49,839 bases of DNA. It comes from Rhizophagus sp. LPA8_4_AMF. Its lineage: Eukaryota > Glomeromycota > Glomeromycetes > Glomerales > Glomeraceae. The number at the start of each line of letters is the position of its first letter. Within the stretch, counting starts at the first letter, position 1. Location: the NCBI GenBank assembly GCA_021464525.1, contig JADRCO010000137.1, positions 1-49,839 of the forward strand, written 5' to 3'. This document shows positions 22,768-36,263 of this stretch, in pieces. The translations under genes were made by a program, and so were the position numbers. The notes under the pieces are model-generated. The model did no database searches and had not been told where the DNA came from. It saw only the letters and a program-made list of their open reading frames with translations.

Positions 22768-23666
22768 TATGTATAATAACCGCTTTTAAAACGACCAAAC
22801 CAGATTTGAAGGAGGAAAGAAAAATCTATTATCTCGAAATTTTTATGAAAAAAAAAAATTTAACCAATCAAAGAAAACACATCATGTGAACCAAATATGA
22901 TTTCATCGATTTCATCTTAGTTATTTTTAGAACATACCAGAATTTTTTTATGGAAATGAGTCATATCCTATAATTATAAATTACTTCTGATTGGTGCAGT
23001 AATACCCGATTGCGCGTCGGAATGGACACGTTTTTTTTGAAACGAATTTGTATTTGTGAAAGCTTGTAGGCTGAAAAAAATTGATTGTAAATGTATAAAC
23101 AGATGTTAAAGAATAAATGTATAAATAAATTAACATCTGAAACTTGTATTTGGCATATTTAATATATTTATATGAGAAAATAATAATTTTCTATTTACAT
23201 CATTTTCAATAGGACATGTATCTCATAATTCACATAATGAACTTGATGGGCGTGTCAGTTTTTCTACCGAATATAGTTTTACCGAAGTGGACTGCGGAAA
23301 AAAATGAATTAGAACGCCAACAGGAAATTGTATGTGCTGAACTGCTGATCATATACTAAAACTGGAATAATTATTCTACTGGGGTATTTTTTGAAGTAGT
23401 ACAGGGGTATGCTGTCCGTTCTTTGTTCATAGTGACACAAACTTAATTCAATAGGAAATTCACATTGCACTTTTTTGATCAAGACTAGCCTGCATAAAAA
23501 TGTATATAAATATCTCATGTCAAGCATGTTTAACGAACTCCCTTTATTTTTCACAATTATAATAATATTCTTATTAGTTGAGATTTCTAAATAGATTGTT
23601 GAAAGTAGTATTTTTTTTTTTTTGAGAATAACTTGTAAAAAACACTGTATAGTTAGAAATATCAAC
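22768..23666. other. divergent promoter region, eL42 / NYN gene
   Basis: About 900 bases between two head-to-head genes. No exon recognised. Open frames here are short and AT-driven. Confidence 0.5.
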
Positions 23667-24971
23667 ATGACACGCTCAAAGAAGTCCAAAACTCAGTCTT
23701 CCTCATCACGTGCTGCTTCATCCAAAAGTTCGTTGTCATATTTAAAGAAGGAAACGACAGAAGAAAATCTAAGTTTAGGAGATTTCGGTGGCTTGTGGCT
23801 ATTTCTGCAGGGTGAAAAAGCAAAATGGTGTAACTCGAATATACCGGCACCTCTGGACATTGAAAGTATATTAAATGTTCAATCAATAGAAAGTGAAACA
23901 AAACAGCCTCCACAGTTACCTCATTCTTCTTCTTCCGAATACTCTTCTGAAGAAGAAATAGTGGTCACTGAATCTAAAGTACATAAAGCGGTACAACAAT
24001 CATCAAAGAAGAAAGTTGAAGGTATTGTAACAGTTAGTAAAGGAAAGGGATCACCTAACAAGAAGAAGGGTAAAAAAACTGCAAATACAAATGAATCCAA
24101 AGCTGATGTGGCTGTGGGAGCGGTAAGATAAATATATTTCCTTTTTTGGTTCTATATAATAATAATATACTAAAAAAAATAATATTCTTTGAATTTTTGA
24201 TAGCTTATTGACGGCGTAAAAAAGGTTCATTTCAATGAATCTATTCAAGTAAACTCTCGATCCAGGTATAATAATGTTAAGGAATCAGATTTGGTTTTAA
24301 ATAATCCAAAGATATACAATACGACTAAGACATTCCGTTTTAGTGTCCCAATTCCAATCACAATATCGGATGATCCTATCCACGTTTTCATTGATAATTC
24401 TAACATCTTGGTTGGATTCTTGGCGTATTGTAGACAACATGCAAAACGTTCGAAGGGTCAAAGGCCAAAACCCACGTTAGATTATAATGCTCTTTTCACC
24501 ATATTAGAACGTGAAAGGAATATCGCACGTAAAGTTTTAGTAGCTTCTTCGCCATTATATCAACCACTCGAAAAAGCGGGTCAGGCTGGTTACGAAGTTT
24601 CCGTTTTAAAACGTGTTAAAAGTGATACTCAAACGGATTTTAGTGACTATCAATCACCTTTTGAGATGGAGAAAGAACAATGTGTTGATGAGCTACTCCA
24701 TCTCAAGATTCTGGAATCTTTGTTAGATTATCATGCTCCAGCTACTTTGGTCCTTGCCAGTGGAGATGGAAAAGATGCAGAATATTTCGAGGGGGGCTTT
24801 CATAAATGCGTAATTAAGGCTCTGGAACGTGGTTGGAAGGTCGAGATTATCAGTTGGAAACGCCAGTTGAGCCAAAACTTCTTGAACAAGAAATTCTTGA
24901 GTAAATGGGAAGGTCTATATCACGTCGTTTTCTTGGATTGGTTTGCCACAGAGTTGGGATGTCACATGTAA
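23667..24971 (+). CDS. NYN (PIN-like) domain protein, putative RNase
   Basis: Two exons, 23667-24122 and 24204-24971, 407 aa. The first 150 residues are disordered: a Ser/Lys-rich start (MTRSKKSKTQSSSSRAASS), an acidic patch EYSSEEEIVV and a basic run SPNKKKGKK that may act as nuclear signal. The NYN domain starts near residue 200 with PIHVFIDNSNILVGF (first catalytic-type Asp). It continues with KVLVASSP, ECVDELLHLK-like text (KEQCVDELLHLKILESLLDY) and LVLASGDGKDAEY, and ends FLDWFATELGCHM. The Asp set resembles the acidic metal site of PIN/NYN nucleases. Members cut or process RNA in other organisms; substrate here is unknown. An upstream in-frame ATG (23622) exists, but 23667 gives the more natural basic/Ser-rich start. 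Confidence 0.85.
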
Positions 24972-26365
24972 CGAAAACTATAGCCTTAGGCCTTAAACTT
25001 AAATAATTGCTGTGAATAGTAAATTTATTACATTACCTTATTATGTAAATTCTGTGTTCAAAATTATAAAAATATATAACGAAACTTCGTAAGTACACGA
25101 TGAACTATTTATATTCTCTTTGCCATATTCTTTTCCTTTCTATTTCTCTTTTTTTTTCCTTTACACATAGACCATCATACACGCATATACTGTAAATCCG
25201 CATTCGTCTTTCTTTCAATCTTTTATTAATTATTATATACCATGCTACTACCTAATTTGTAAAATTGTTTTTTTTATAGACTCTTTTCTACTCACTATTA
25301 CATTATTCATTTTTCCCTTTTCTTTCCTTCCTTCCTTATCATATATAAAATTTATAATACCCCATCTATAACCTTTTATTCCCTATAAACCATATTATTA
25401 CATCAATGCGGGTGCCGACACCACAAAAAGAAGGTTGATGCATAATTCATTAATAATATAAACAGCGAATTATTATTATTTTTCTGTATATATTTTTTAT
25501 ATCTCTTTTCTATAAAAAAAAAAAAAAAAAAATTAAACTTAATACAATTTTACTACCCTTTTCATCATCATCACCCGTTTTATAATTTCTTCCTTGTACA
25601 TAATTTATTATTATTTTTTTATTATTATTATTATGCAGTGTATGTTTTTTTTCTTTATGTATATAAACTTCTTCATAAGAGTTTATATATTTTATTTTAA
25701 ATTTTACGAAAAGAACTTTATTTAGGGGGAGGGGGAAATTAATCGAAGGATAAAAATTTTTTTAATTGGATATTTTACGAAGTTACCTTTTTATATTTCG
25801 AATTTCTCCTTTTTGTTGAAGAAAAGATAAGAGTGAATTCTTAGTTTTTTTTTTAGGGATTTAATTTTAAAATTAGTCTTAGTTTGTTTGGTATTCTCAT
25901 TTTAGTTTTTAGTTTTTAGTTTTAGTTTTAGTTTAGATAGAAATTGATTTTAAACTTCTTTCTTAAAGATTATGGCGTTAAAACGGTTAAAATTATGGTA
26001 TTTGTTAACTTTGAATTTGTGGTTTTAATATTAACCATTTTTATCGGTATTTTGTTTTACGATTAATAATTTTTTTGCTTTAGTATTTTTCTTGTGCGTT
26101 TTTTTAGCTTACTTTTGAGTGTATTACCTTTGAGTGTAGTAAGCTTTAATATTTTATAAGAGAGATCATTGAGAAGAAAAATAAAAATTTCTGGTACATT
26201 TTTTTTTTGTTGGTTTGAATTTTATATTTAATCTTTTTAAGTGAAATAAAATACCGAGATTTTTTTAATAACTATTCCATGTAAAAATTCTATTGTAAAA
26301 CATGATACTTTTAACACTGATTCCATGATAAATAATAATATTGATAAATCGTTTCAAATTTATAC
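24972..26365. other. pyrimidine-rich convergent spacer
   Basis: Between the ends of the NYN gene (+) and IMP3 (-). The top strand is T/C-rich with long T runs, an A run of about 18 at 25514-25531, and a TTTTAG/TTTTTAG minisatellite at 25903-25936. No exon seen; probably 3' UTRs. Confidence 0.5.
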
Positions 26366-27256
26366 TTATAATAAATCATAATCATCAAGCTAATTTATAA
26401 ATCAATTAATTAATTAATTAGCAAAGAAAAAAAAAATTTTTTCGAAAGATTTAATATATATATTATTACCTTATCATTATATTTCATAATCTTTCTTTTA
26501 ATCTTGGAAGTGTCTACCCACGTCACAAAATCTTCAAGATTTCTAAAATAAATAATAATAATTAAATTAGGTAAATTAAAATTTAAAAAATTATGAATTA
26601 TATACCTTGTAACTAAATAGGCAGGGTCAGTAACCGTTTCAGGTCCCACACGAATATGTCCTTGTTCAATAAATGTAACAGCCTCTTTAACATTTTCTGC
26701 CATTTTTAATCGACACATTACAATAGGCAATCTTCGCCTATGGGAAATTCGAAAAGAAAAAGAAATACATTATCAAATTAATCTCAATCAATCATAAATT
26801 ACTATACAACCTTCTCTCAATCTCACCTACAAAAAGCTGAAACATTTATCTTATCAACTTGACTAAATTGTTTTCTGCTAGTAATTAGACCCATTGAATA
26901 TAATTTATCCAACAAAGAAGTTTCTTGTTTACTTCTAAAAGGATCTCTTGGATCAAGTAATGATATACGATTAGCAAATTTTTTTATTGAACCACATAAT
27001 TTATTGTATTTATGATAATCTTCTCGTTTTTGTAAATGATATCTACGAATTATTTTTATTTCTCTTATATTATCCTCATTCTTCCACTGAAATACAAAAA
27101 AGTATATTTAGAAAAATTGTGAAAAATAAAATTAGAAAATTATATATAAAAATAATAAAATAAATAAAATTAACGGGATAAAATTTCTTAATTTACCTGA
27201 AGGAAATCAACTTTCTTGAGCAATTTTTGTTCATGATATTTTAATTTTCGAACCAT
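26366..27256 (-). CDS. IMP3: U3 small nucleolar ribonucleoprotein IMP3
   Basis: Exons on the minus strand: 27256-27197, 27086-26827, 26737-26606, 26542-26470, 26389-26366, in phase, 182 aa, the family's length. It starts [20 protein letters not shown] and continues [39 protein letters not shown]. An S4 RNA-binding region follows ([54 protein letters not shown]). The last exon is only eight codons (LDDYDLL-stop) and matches the family end. IMP3 pairs with IMP4/MPP10 in the SSU processome and helps U3 snoRNA bind pre-18S rRNA in the nucleolus. A CACGTG lies 87 bp upstream of the ATG. Confidence 0.95.
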
Positions 27257-27341
27257 ATTGAGTGAAAATTTATTCGTGATTAAGATTATTAAGAATTAAG
27301 ATTCAACTTATAACATGCAGGAATTGCAGATCAAATATTAA

Positions 27342-27351
27342 TGCACGTGAT
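27342..27351 (-). promoter_or_regulatory. ATCACGTG motif upstream of IMP3
   Basis: CACGTG at 27344-27349, reading ATCACGTGC in gene orientation, 87 bp before the ATG. CACGTG is the core bound by bHLH factors of the Cbf1/USF/Myc type. A similar octamer lies upstream of CENP-X and Mss51. Confidence 0.45.
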
Positions 27352-27356
27352 AGGTT

Positions 27357-28855
27357 GTGAAATAACTCTAATAGTTTCACTCATTTAATCTTATTAATTA
27401 ACAGATAAACAATTGTCCGAAGCGTAAGCGTAGGACGTTTCAGACAAAGTCCATTCGATGATTTTTTGTCTGTCCGTACACGTGTAGAACTAATTTTCAG
27501 ACGCGTAATTTCTTGTTTAAATTAATTAAAGTACTTAACGTAATTAGTCGTATTGAAATATTTGCCGTCTTGAATACTTAACAGTTGACGTATTTAGTTG
27601 ATTTAAAATACTTAACATAATGTAGGTATGTAGCTGTCTTGTATTAAATTATGACTGATTGTAAGTTGTGTTTTAAGATCTGAAAAAGTTTTTTCGGGAA
27701 GGCCTACTGATTCTGAAGTAGGAATGGGTTATGTCTTCCTTCCAAAGCAAAAAAAACCATTATTGGAAGTACTTCTTCTGTGAAAACATTCGTTAATTAA
27801 CATTAAATTGATCATCTATAAATTTTAGCTATGCACATGTTCATTTCACAAATCACAAAGATGCTAGTAACTTTTTCTATACGATGTCAGGAAGAGATTT
27901 TAATGGAATAAATGGTTCTATTTGATTCAAGGAATTCTTAAGATTTGACTTGTCAATTATGCCAGAGAAGTAGGTTTTTCATATTTGTTTATTAATTTAT
28001 TATTTAGTAGATCACCATGATATCTCAAGATATGGAATTGCTACCTAAGATTTATTTATTGATCAAATTTAAATTGTCCAAAATAATTTCTTATAATATT
28101 AATATTAATTTTTAGCAAGAAGCAGAGGAGGAAGAGGCAGTGGTAACTGAATGAACCACCTCACCCAAGTCAATAAAATCAGATAACCACCAATTTAACA
28201 AATTCAGATGATTAATTGCCAGATGAATCTTCGAATTTGATATACGTATACAATACTTTCTAAACAGAATTAAAGAGTTAGAAGTTTAAGTTGAAACTGA
28301 GGTATTAATTCTTGATTTAATAGAAATTTTATTATGCATAATTTTATTAATTATTTCATTATTATTTTTATCGCAGCAAAATGATTGGTTGAATTGAAAA
28401 TCAAACAAAGGTCACTTAAACGAAAAGTTGATGAGCTTGAAATACGAATTTCACATAGGCGAAGATATTATTGAAAAAAAAACAAAGATATCATATTATT
28501 AATAATATCTGTGTCTTCACATTTTAATGTAAAAAGAATTTTTATTATGCATAAACAAAAATGATTAAAATTGCTAATGCGTACACAAGTGAAAATTAAA
28601 TGCTTTATTTTTGAAACGCTTCGGACGCTCTAACGGCTTCCGTTTTCTAGTTTATTCATCTTTAAGGTGAAGCAAATCTACTGAACTCTCATTAAAAAGT
28701 TTCAAGAATATTTATATTGAGCATATATTCTATTAATAGGTAACTAAAAGCTTTTCAAAAAAGTCGTCAACTTGAGAATGGAATTGAATTCGAATCTTTG
28801 TTAAAAAACGAAGCTTTTGTACAGTATATTGAGAATGTATTGCAATTAATGTAAA
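27357..28855. other. degenerate region with coiled-coil gene remnants
   Basis: No intact gene. Fragments read MSGRDFNGINGSI then stop (about 27881), NRIKELEV-stop-VETEVLILDL (about 28265-28320) and ELKIKQRSLKRKVDELEIRI (about 28392-28452). These look like pieces of a coiled-coil protein gene, broken by stops. A dispersed repeat copy (28616-28651) and a CACGTG at 27479 also lie here. Confidence 0.45.
28616..28651 (+). repeat. dispersed repeat, copy 2 (TTCGGACGC...TTCCGTTT)
   Basis: Close match in the same orientation to 5358-5392. Both copies run into CTAGT. Confidence 0.6.
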
Positions 28856-30844
<1,989 letters not shown>

Positions 30845-31084
30845 TTTTACAAAGTTGAAACTTTTTTTTTTCTCTGATATAATCTTTTATCTTTATGCAA
30901 CTTTACTGAGGCTAGACCATTTTATTCATAGCGGATGATCTTTATATCAAATCACCTTAGTGATACGTGCGATAGCTTTCTCGTGATTTTCGTAATAATT
31001 TAGAAAAACAAATAAATTGTCATCGTAATAATGCGAATTTTTCGTCAGTAATCATAATGCGTGGGCAGTCGGATTTTGCGTCGA
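30845..31084. promoter_or_regulatory. probable promoter region of the alcohol dehydrogenase gene
   Basis: This 240-base flank still has normal CpG content (for example GCGAATTTTTCG, GTGCGATAG), in sharp contrast with the DNA beyond 31085. This suggests it is under constraint or lies outside the methylated repeat. No specific motif is assigned. Confidence 0.35.
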
Positions 31085-33237
31085 TAACAGATAAGTATTA
31101 TAATTTATTCTAAAGTAATAAAAAACATTAAAAATGAACAATAAAACTCTGGGTTGTCTATTCTTTTTATAAATCACTAATTCTTGTTGAATTAACATGT
31201 CAGTATGTTAATTTTAATATTGTACACTTTATAAAGTGCAAATAATGTACCTTCAAATAATTTAGAGTCTGAAAGAAAGTTTATTGGAAATTTGAAACAA
31301 TCTATAAAATTAATGATTAATGGATGTACTTTAATATATTAATAAAAAAATTCCTAGGTTAAATAAAAAAAATTATTAGCTTCAGTTCTTATAAAAAAAT
31401 ATATTAAAAACTGGCTGTCTGAAAAAAAAAAAATTATTTTTTGTTAAAAAAATCCAATTTTTAAAAGATGATTGGCTGATTAAATTTTCTGTGGGGCAGT
31501 AAAAAAATTATTTTTCTATGACTATAATTGGACAAAATCTGCATTATATAACTAACTAAATAAAATAAATAAATTCACATTATCTGACTGGTGATAAAAA
31601 ACTAACAATTTTATTTATTTGACCTTTATATTATAATTAAATATAAATAATATTAATAATAAAATATTTAAAACTTATTAACTTTTATAATAATTATTTT
31701 ACTTACAAATGCTAAAATAATTTTATTTATAAGTAATTATTTTTTATATAATAAAATAAATTATTAAAAAACTTTTTATTAAGATAGTAATATATTATAT
31801 AATATTTAGTTTTAAAATATAAATTTACCTTATGGCCAATCAAATTATTATTATATTATAAATCATATAATTTTAGTCAAATTTTGGCTTTCTCTTTTAA
31901 TTCCTTCTCCTTTTAATAATTATATTATAAATATTATTTTCTTTAATAAAATATTATCTTTTAAAGTATTATAATTAGTAAATAATTATAGGTATTATTA
32001 ATTATAATAGGGTTCTAAATATTTAATATTTAGATTATAGATTATAATAAATTTTTACCAAAGTTACTTTTTTTTTATTAAAATTAAAAAATTGTTTTTG
32101 CAAATATTTTGATATTTAGTAATCTAATTTTAATAAATTTTTTTTTAATTGCAAAGATTAATAAAAGTCATAAAACAAAAAAAAATTATTAAAATTGGAT
32201 TACTTGATACAAAAAAAATCATATAATCCTAATTTTTAACTTTTAAAAATAAGCTAGTTTGCTAAAAGTCTAACCTTTTACATATTAATAGCTGATATAA
32301 GATATAGTGATTCTATAATAATTAAAAATTACTACTGGGAGTATGTAATAAGTATACTAGAACCTGAACAAATTCAGATCTTATGTAATAAAAAGTTTTA
32401 AATAAAATATCTCAGTTAATATTGCACTTACAGAAATAATATAGACATTAAAATATTCATTTTGATAAGACGAATCTAACAAGTCCAAGATCATTAAAAT
32501 CCAGTTACTGATTTTTAAGATAGCAAAATTTAAAGCCAAAAAATTAATATAACTTTATGTTTTTGAAACTAAAATTTATTATAAGGTTTATATAAAATCA
32601 GATTTGAGTTTTTTTAGTATTATTTAGGATCCTAGTATACTGAGCTAATAATACCTAGGTCATGTTAAAGTTGGTAGGATGAATCATTATGTTAAGATGC
32701 TATATTCTTACTAAAAATGTTAGACTTAAAAATATTAAACCTAAAAATGTAATTTATGATTTGTTTAAAAATGTTTGAAGTTTATTACAATATATATTTA
32801 CAGTATAAATAATTAAAGTAATTTCACTTTATACCATTTTATTAAATATTTATTTAAATGAAATAGATTGTATAATTATTCTTTTTTGTTATTTAATACA
32901 TATTGCATTTTATTAGTTAAAAAAAAGTGTAGAAAAAAAACAAAGAAAATCTAAGCATCTACTGGTATATAAATTAACTAATAAATCTACCTGTTATTTC
33001 AAAGAAAGCAGTATTGTTTGAATAGTAGCTAAATAGGTAATCATGTGTAATAATACAAACATTCTTAACTGTCTACAACTCTGTTATTTAAGCTGGCATT
33101 TAAACTCCAATATGATCAGTATTACTATATATTAGTAAAATTAAAAATAATAATATATCTAGTAAAATCCATCCCTATCATCTCCATAAAGTTTCTTACC
33201 AATCAATAAAATAGTAAAGTTAGCATATACAGTTGTA

Positions 33238-33300
33238 TCTAATATAATATAAATGTTATATAAATAATTAATATAAATGTTATATAAATAATTAATATAA
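33238..33300. repeat. short tandem repeat, unit about 26 bp
   Basis: The word AATATAAATGTTATATAAAT followed by AATT is repeated in direct tandem, then decays (AATATAAAGTTATATTATC). Confidence 0.7.
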
Positions 33301-34219
33301 AGTTATATTATCTAATAACTAGTATGTTTATCTAAAAAATTACTGCTGCACAAAAGATTAAGATGAAAATATATAATAAACACTATAAGTATGAAACTTG
33401 ACTTATCTGTACTCCACTAATATACCAGATAAATCATCATCTAAACTAATAATTACTAATTTTAATTAGTTCTCTGATAATCAACAAAGTTAGCCAAAGT
33501 TAAAACAAATTTAACCAACTACATCCCCCTCTTTATGAACTGATCTACAAATTTCTAAAAATGTTAAGATTCACCAAACCTTTTGATTGATAAATCTATA
33601 TTTCAATATTTTCAGATCTTCTAAGAAATCTAAGAATCCACAATTTAAAAATATTAATAAAAAAAAAAACTTTTACATTAAAAGAAAAGTTATAATACAT
33701 CTAGAAAACCTAAAAAAAAAACTGGAAAAAAAGGAAAATTACTAAATCACTACTTTTTCAACTACTTAAAATAACATTTAAACAAGAAAAAAGACTTACT
33801 CTTCAAATGGTTATACTTAATTAGTACTTCACATAAAAACTTTACAATACTTTCAAAATAATAGAAATTAACAGAAAATCTATTTTCAAAGGTATTTAAA
33901 AGCTAACAACCTAAACACTAATTGTATAAAACTTTTGAAAAATATGAAAGAAGTTCAGGTTTTGCAACTGTAAAAATTATCTTGATAAGAACTACTCCAA
34001 GTATATAGTTTTATTAAAACTAGAAGTTCAAGGTTCAAACAAGTTTTGAAAGAATTCTTTTGAAGTTTTTATATCCAAAAAGCTATTTGCAAGTAATCCA
34101 AGTAAAAAAAAACTAAGTTTTTCTTCAATATTCTTCTGCTAGAAAAATGATTAAGCAATTAGCAGGTAAAGTAATATTAATTATTATAAATAAGTGCTCC
34201 AAATTAATTTTTAGTTAAC

Positions 34220-34490
34220 ATCCTCTCTTTCTTTTATTTTAAAAATTTTAAAGGTATTTTAAATATATATAGACTTTTTACAATAGAAAGGGAGGAAACT
34301 GCTGAAAAAAATCAAATTTATATTTATATGCTAATATGGTTTTTGAATTGAAATATATTTAGAATTAATATTAACTCTAAAAAAATTTTTTCTAGCAGTT
34401 TTCCTTCTTTCTATTGCAAAGATCTCATATGCTCACATATGTTTAAAGTACCCCTCTTTTTTCTAAAATTAAGTGGTACTAAATATTTCC
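34220..34490. mobile_element. palindromic MITE-like element in the CpG desert
   Basis: Left arm text ACAATAGAAAGGGAGGAAAC then TGCTGAAAAAAAT (34280-34312) is matched, as reverse complement, by ATTTTTTCTAGCAG then TTTTCCTTCTTTCTATTGC (34385-34418). Similarity continues outward with mismatches (TATTTTAAATATATA against the complement of CATATGTTTAAAGTA; AGTGCTCCAAATTAATTTT against the complement of AAAATTAAGTGGTACT). Ends are approximate. No coding capacity. Confidence 0.5.
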
Positions 34491-35442
34491 AATTTTACCA
34501 AAATTTTTCAAAATTTTTAATATGTTTATATGCCATGTTTGTTTAAATTATTCCTTCTTTCTTTCAAATTTTTGAGCCAAAAAGGATATTAAACTAATAT
34601 TTAGTTTGAAATAACCTAAGTAACTAAAGTGAAACAAAGAATTAAATAAAATCACAAATTTTATGTTTATTTTTTTTTTTTACTTTAAATTTACAATAAT
34701 TCCTATTTTCTAATATATAAATGGTTAATTAATAATAATATTGAATTGGTAATTACCAATTGATAATTATGCAATTGAGAAGGGATCAACTATATTTTCT
34801 TTTTATATATACTAATAATATATTAATAAAATATATTAAATTTTTATTAAAAATCTGTAAAATTAAGCATTTAACCAATTACTTTCATAGGACAACAAGC
34901 AATTAACAGTGCACAGATGGGTCTGTATAGAAGACGAATGGTTTACAAATTCTTTAAATTAGTATAACATAGTTTTTATTTCTACTTCATGTATTAGATT
35001 ACTGTTATTTGTATTAATTAATTTGTAAATGCGCTGTGAAATTTAAAAAAAAAAATTAAAAAAAAACATTTAACCAATCTCAAATAGGTTTAAGTAGGCA
35101 ATACTAACTTTAATATAAACTTTAATATATGGTATTAAAATATAATATTATTCACTTAAGTTTTTAAAATAAATTAAAAAAGATAAGTTTTTAGCTTTTT
35201 TTAAAAAAAAATAATCAGCTTAATAATTTTTAAATTCTTTTAAATAAGAGTAATATTAAACTAACTATTATTTTTTTTTTACAATCATAATAGAAATCTA
35301 TAATGTAATTGCTTTATAAATAAAATGCAAGAATTAAATTTAATATTAACTGTTAAGTAAAAATTGAATAAATTAAACTTTATTAAATTACACATAATAA
35401 AATATAATAAAAATAAATTAGTTAATCAAAGTCAACAAGTAA

Positions 35443-36263
35443 TCACTTAGGGTCTATTCTTGACTCCCATTTTCGTACAATAAAAAAAATCAGGGAAGAC
35501 TTTTTCGTCGTACAATGGTCACTGGTCACTAATCGAATGCGCTGCGTTTTACATAACGTCAGAAAATTTTTAAAAGCCAAATGCCAGCCATGGAAATTGA
35601 GTTTTCTAAAATTGCTTACTACACTATTCTTAATCACAAAGTGGATTCTGCCTTAGAGAAAATTGGTTTTATTTATTTGCCATATAATTTATTCCATTTT
35701 GCGCTTATAACTTAGAAAATTTTTAGTTTTATTTGCTTTTTTGTTAAATTTTTGTTTATAGTAGTTTAAAAATACAATTTATAATATAATCATAATATAT
35801 ATGGAATAATGTGAAAATTTTGAAATATGAAATAAAGATAAAAGACTATTAAATAAATAATTAAAGGGGGAAACTAATTTAAAATGATCAAAGGAAGGAG
35901 ATGAAGAAAAATATAAAAAGAGTGGAATATAAAAATGAAAGGAATAATAAAAATAATAAATAATAATAATGTGAAATTATAATGAAGTCAATGTGGATAA
36001 ATTATTTATAAAAACTTAATATGATGATGATTTAAATTTTACATTGTAAATTATAAATGAGTTAGTTAGATATCAATTTTAATCTTGATTTCCTTGGGGT
36101 AAGAAATGGAGAAATTTTTTTAAAATAAAATATGAAATTATATATGCTCAAATAAAGAATACGCTTTAAAAAGGAATTGAAGAGTAACTTATAACCCCAA
36201 AAAATATTTAAATATAATACTAAAACTGCTTATATTCGATAATTATATTTCTGTTCTTATTAC
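35443..36263. other. boundary of the CpG desert and 3' flank of the next gene
   Basis: CpG content returns abruptly at 35474 (TTTTCGTAC, TTCGTCGTAC, ATCGAATGCGCTGCG). A 64-codon minus-strand frame at 35443-35637 has no recognisable features and I do not call it. The rest is AT-rich 3' flank. Confidence 0.45.

Larger units (their letters stand above)
31085..35442. other. 4.4-kb CpG-depleted AT-rich desert
   Basis: No open frame of note and no exon seen on either strand. By eye I count only three CpG dinucleotides (about 32471, 34935, 35032), while flanking DNA has many per kilobase. GpC, TpG and CpA remain common. Internal structure includes a tandem repeat at 33238-33298 and a palindromic element at about 34220-34490. 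I infer an old, methylated, deaminated repeat tract. Confidence 0.7.

Noticed and set aside
31085-35442. Mitochondrial DNA insertion as an explanation of the AT-rich desert
   Set aside because: No recognisable mitochondrial gene, tRNA or rRNA text; near-absence of CpG fits deamination of methylated nuclear repeats better.
35443-35637. 64-codon minus-strand frame
   Set aside because: No homology signal, no splice or start context.
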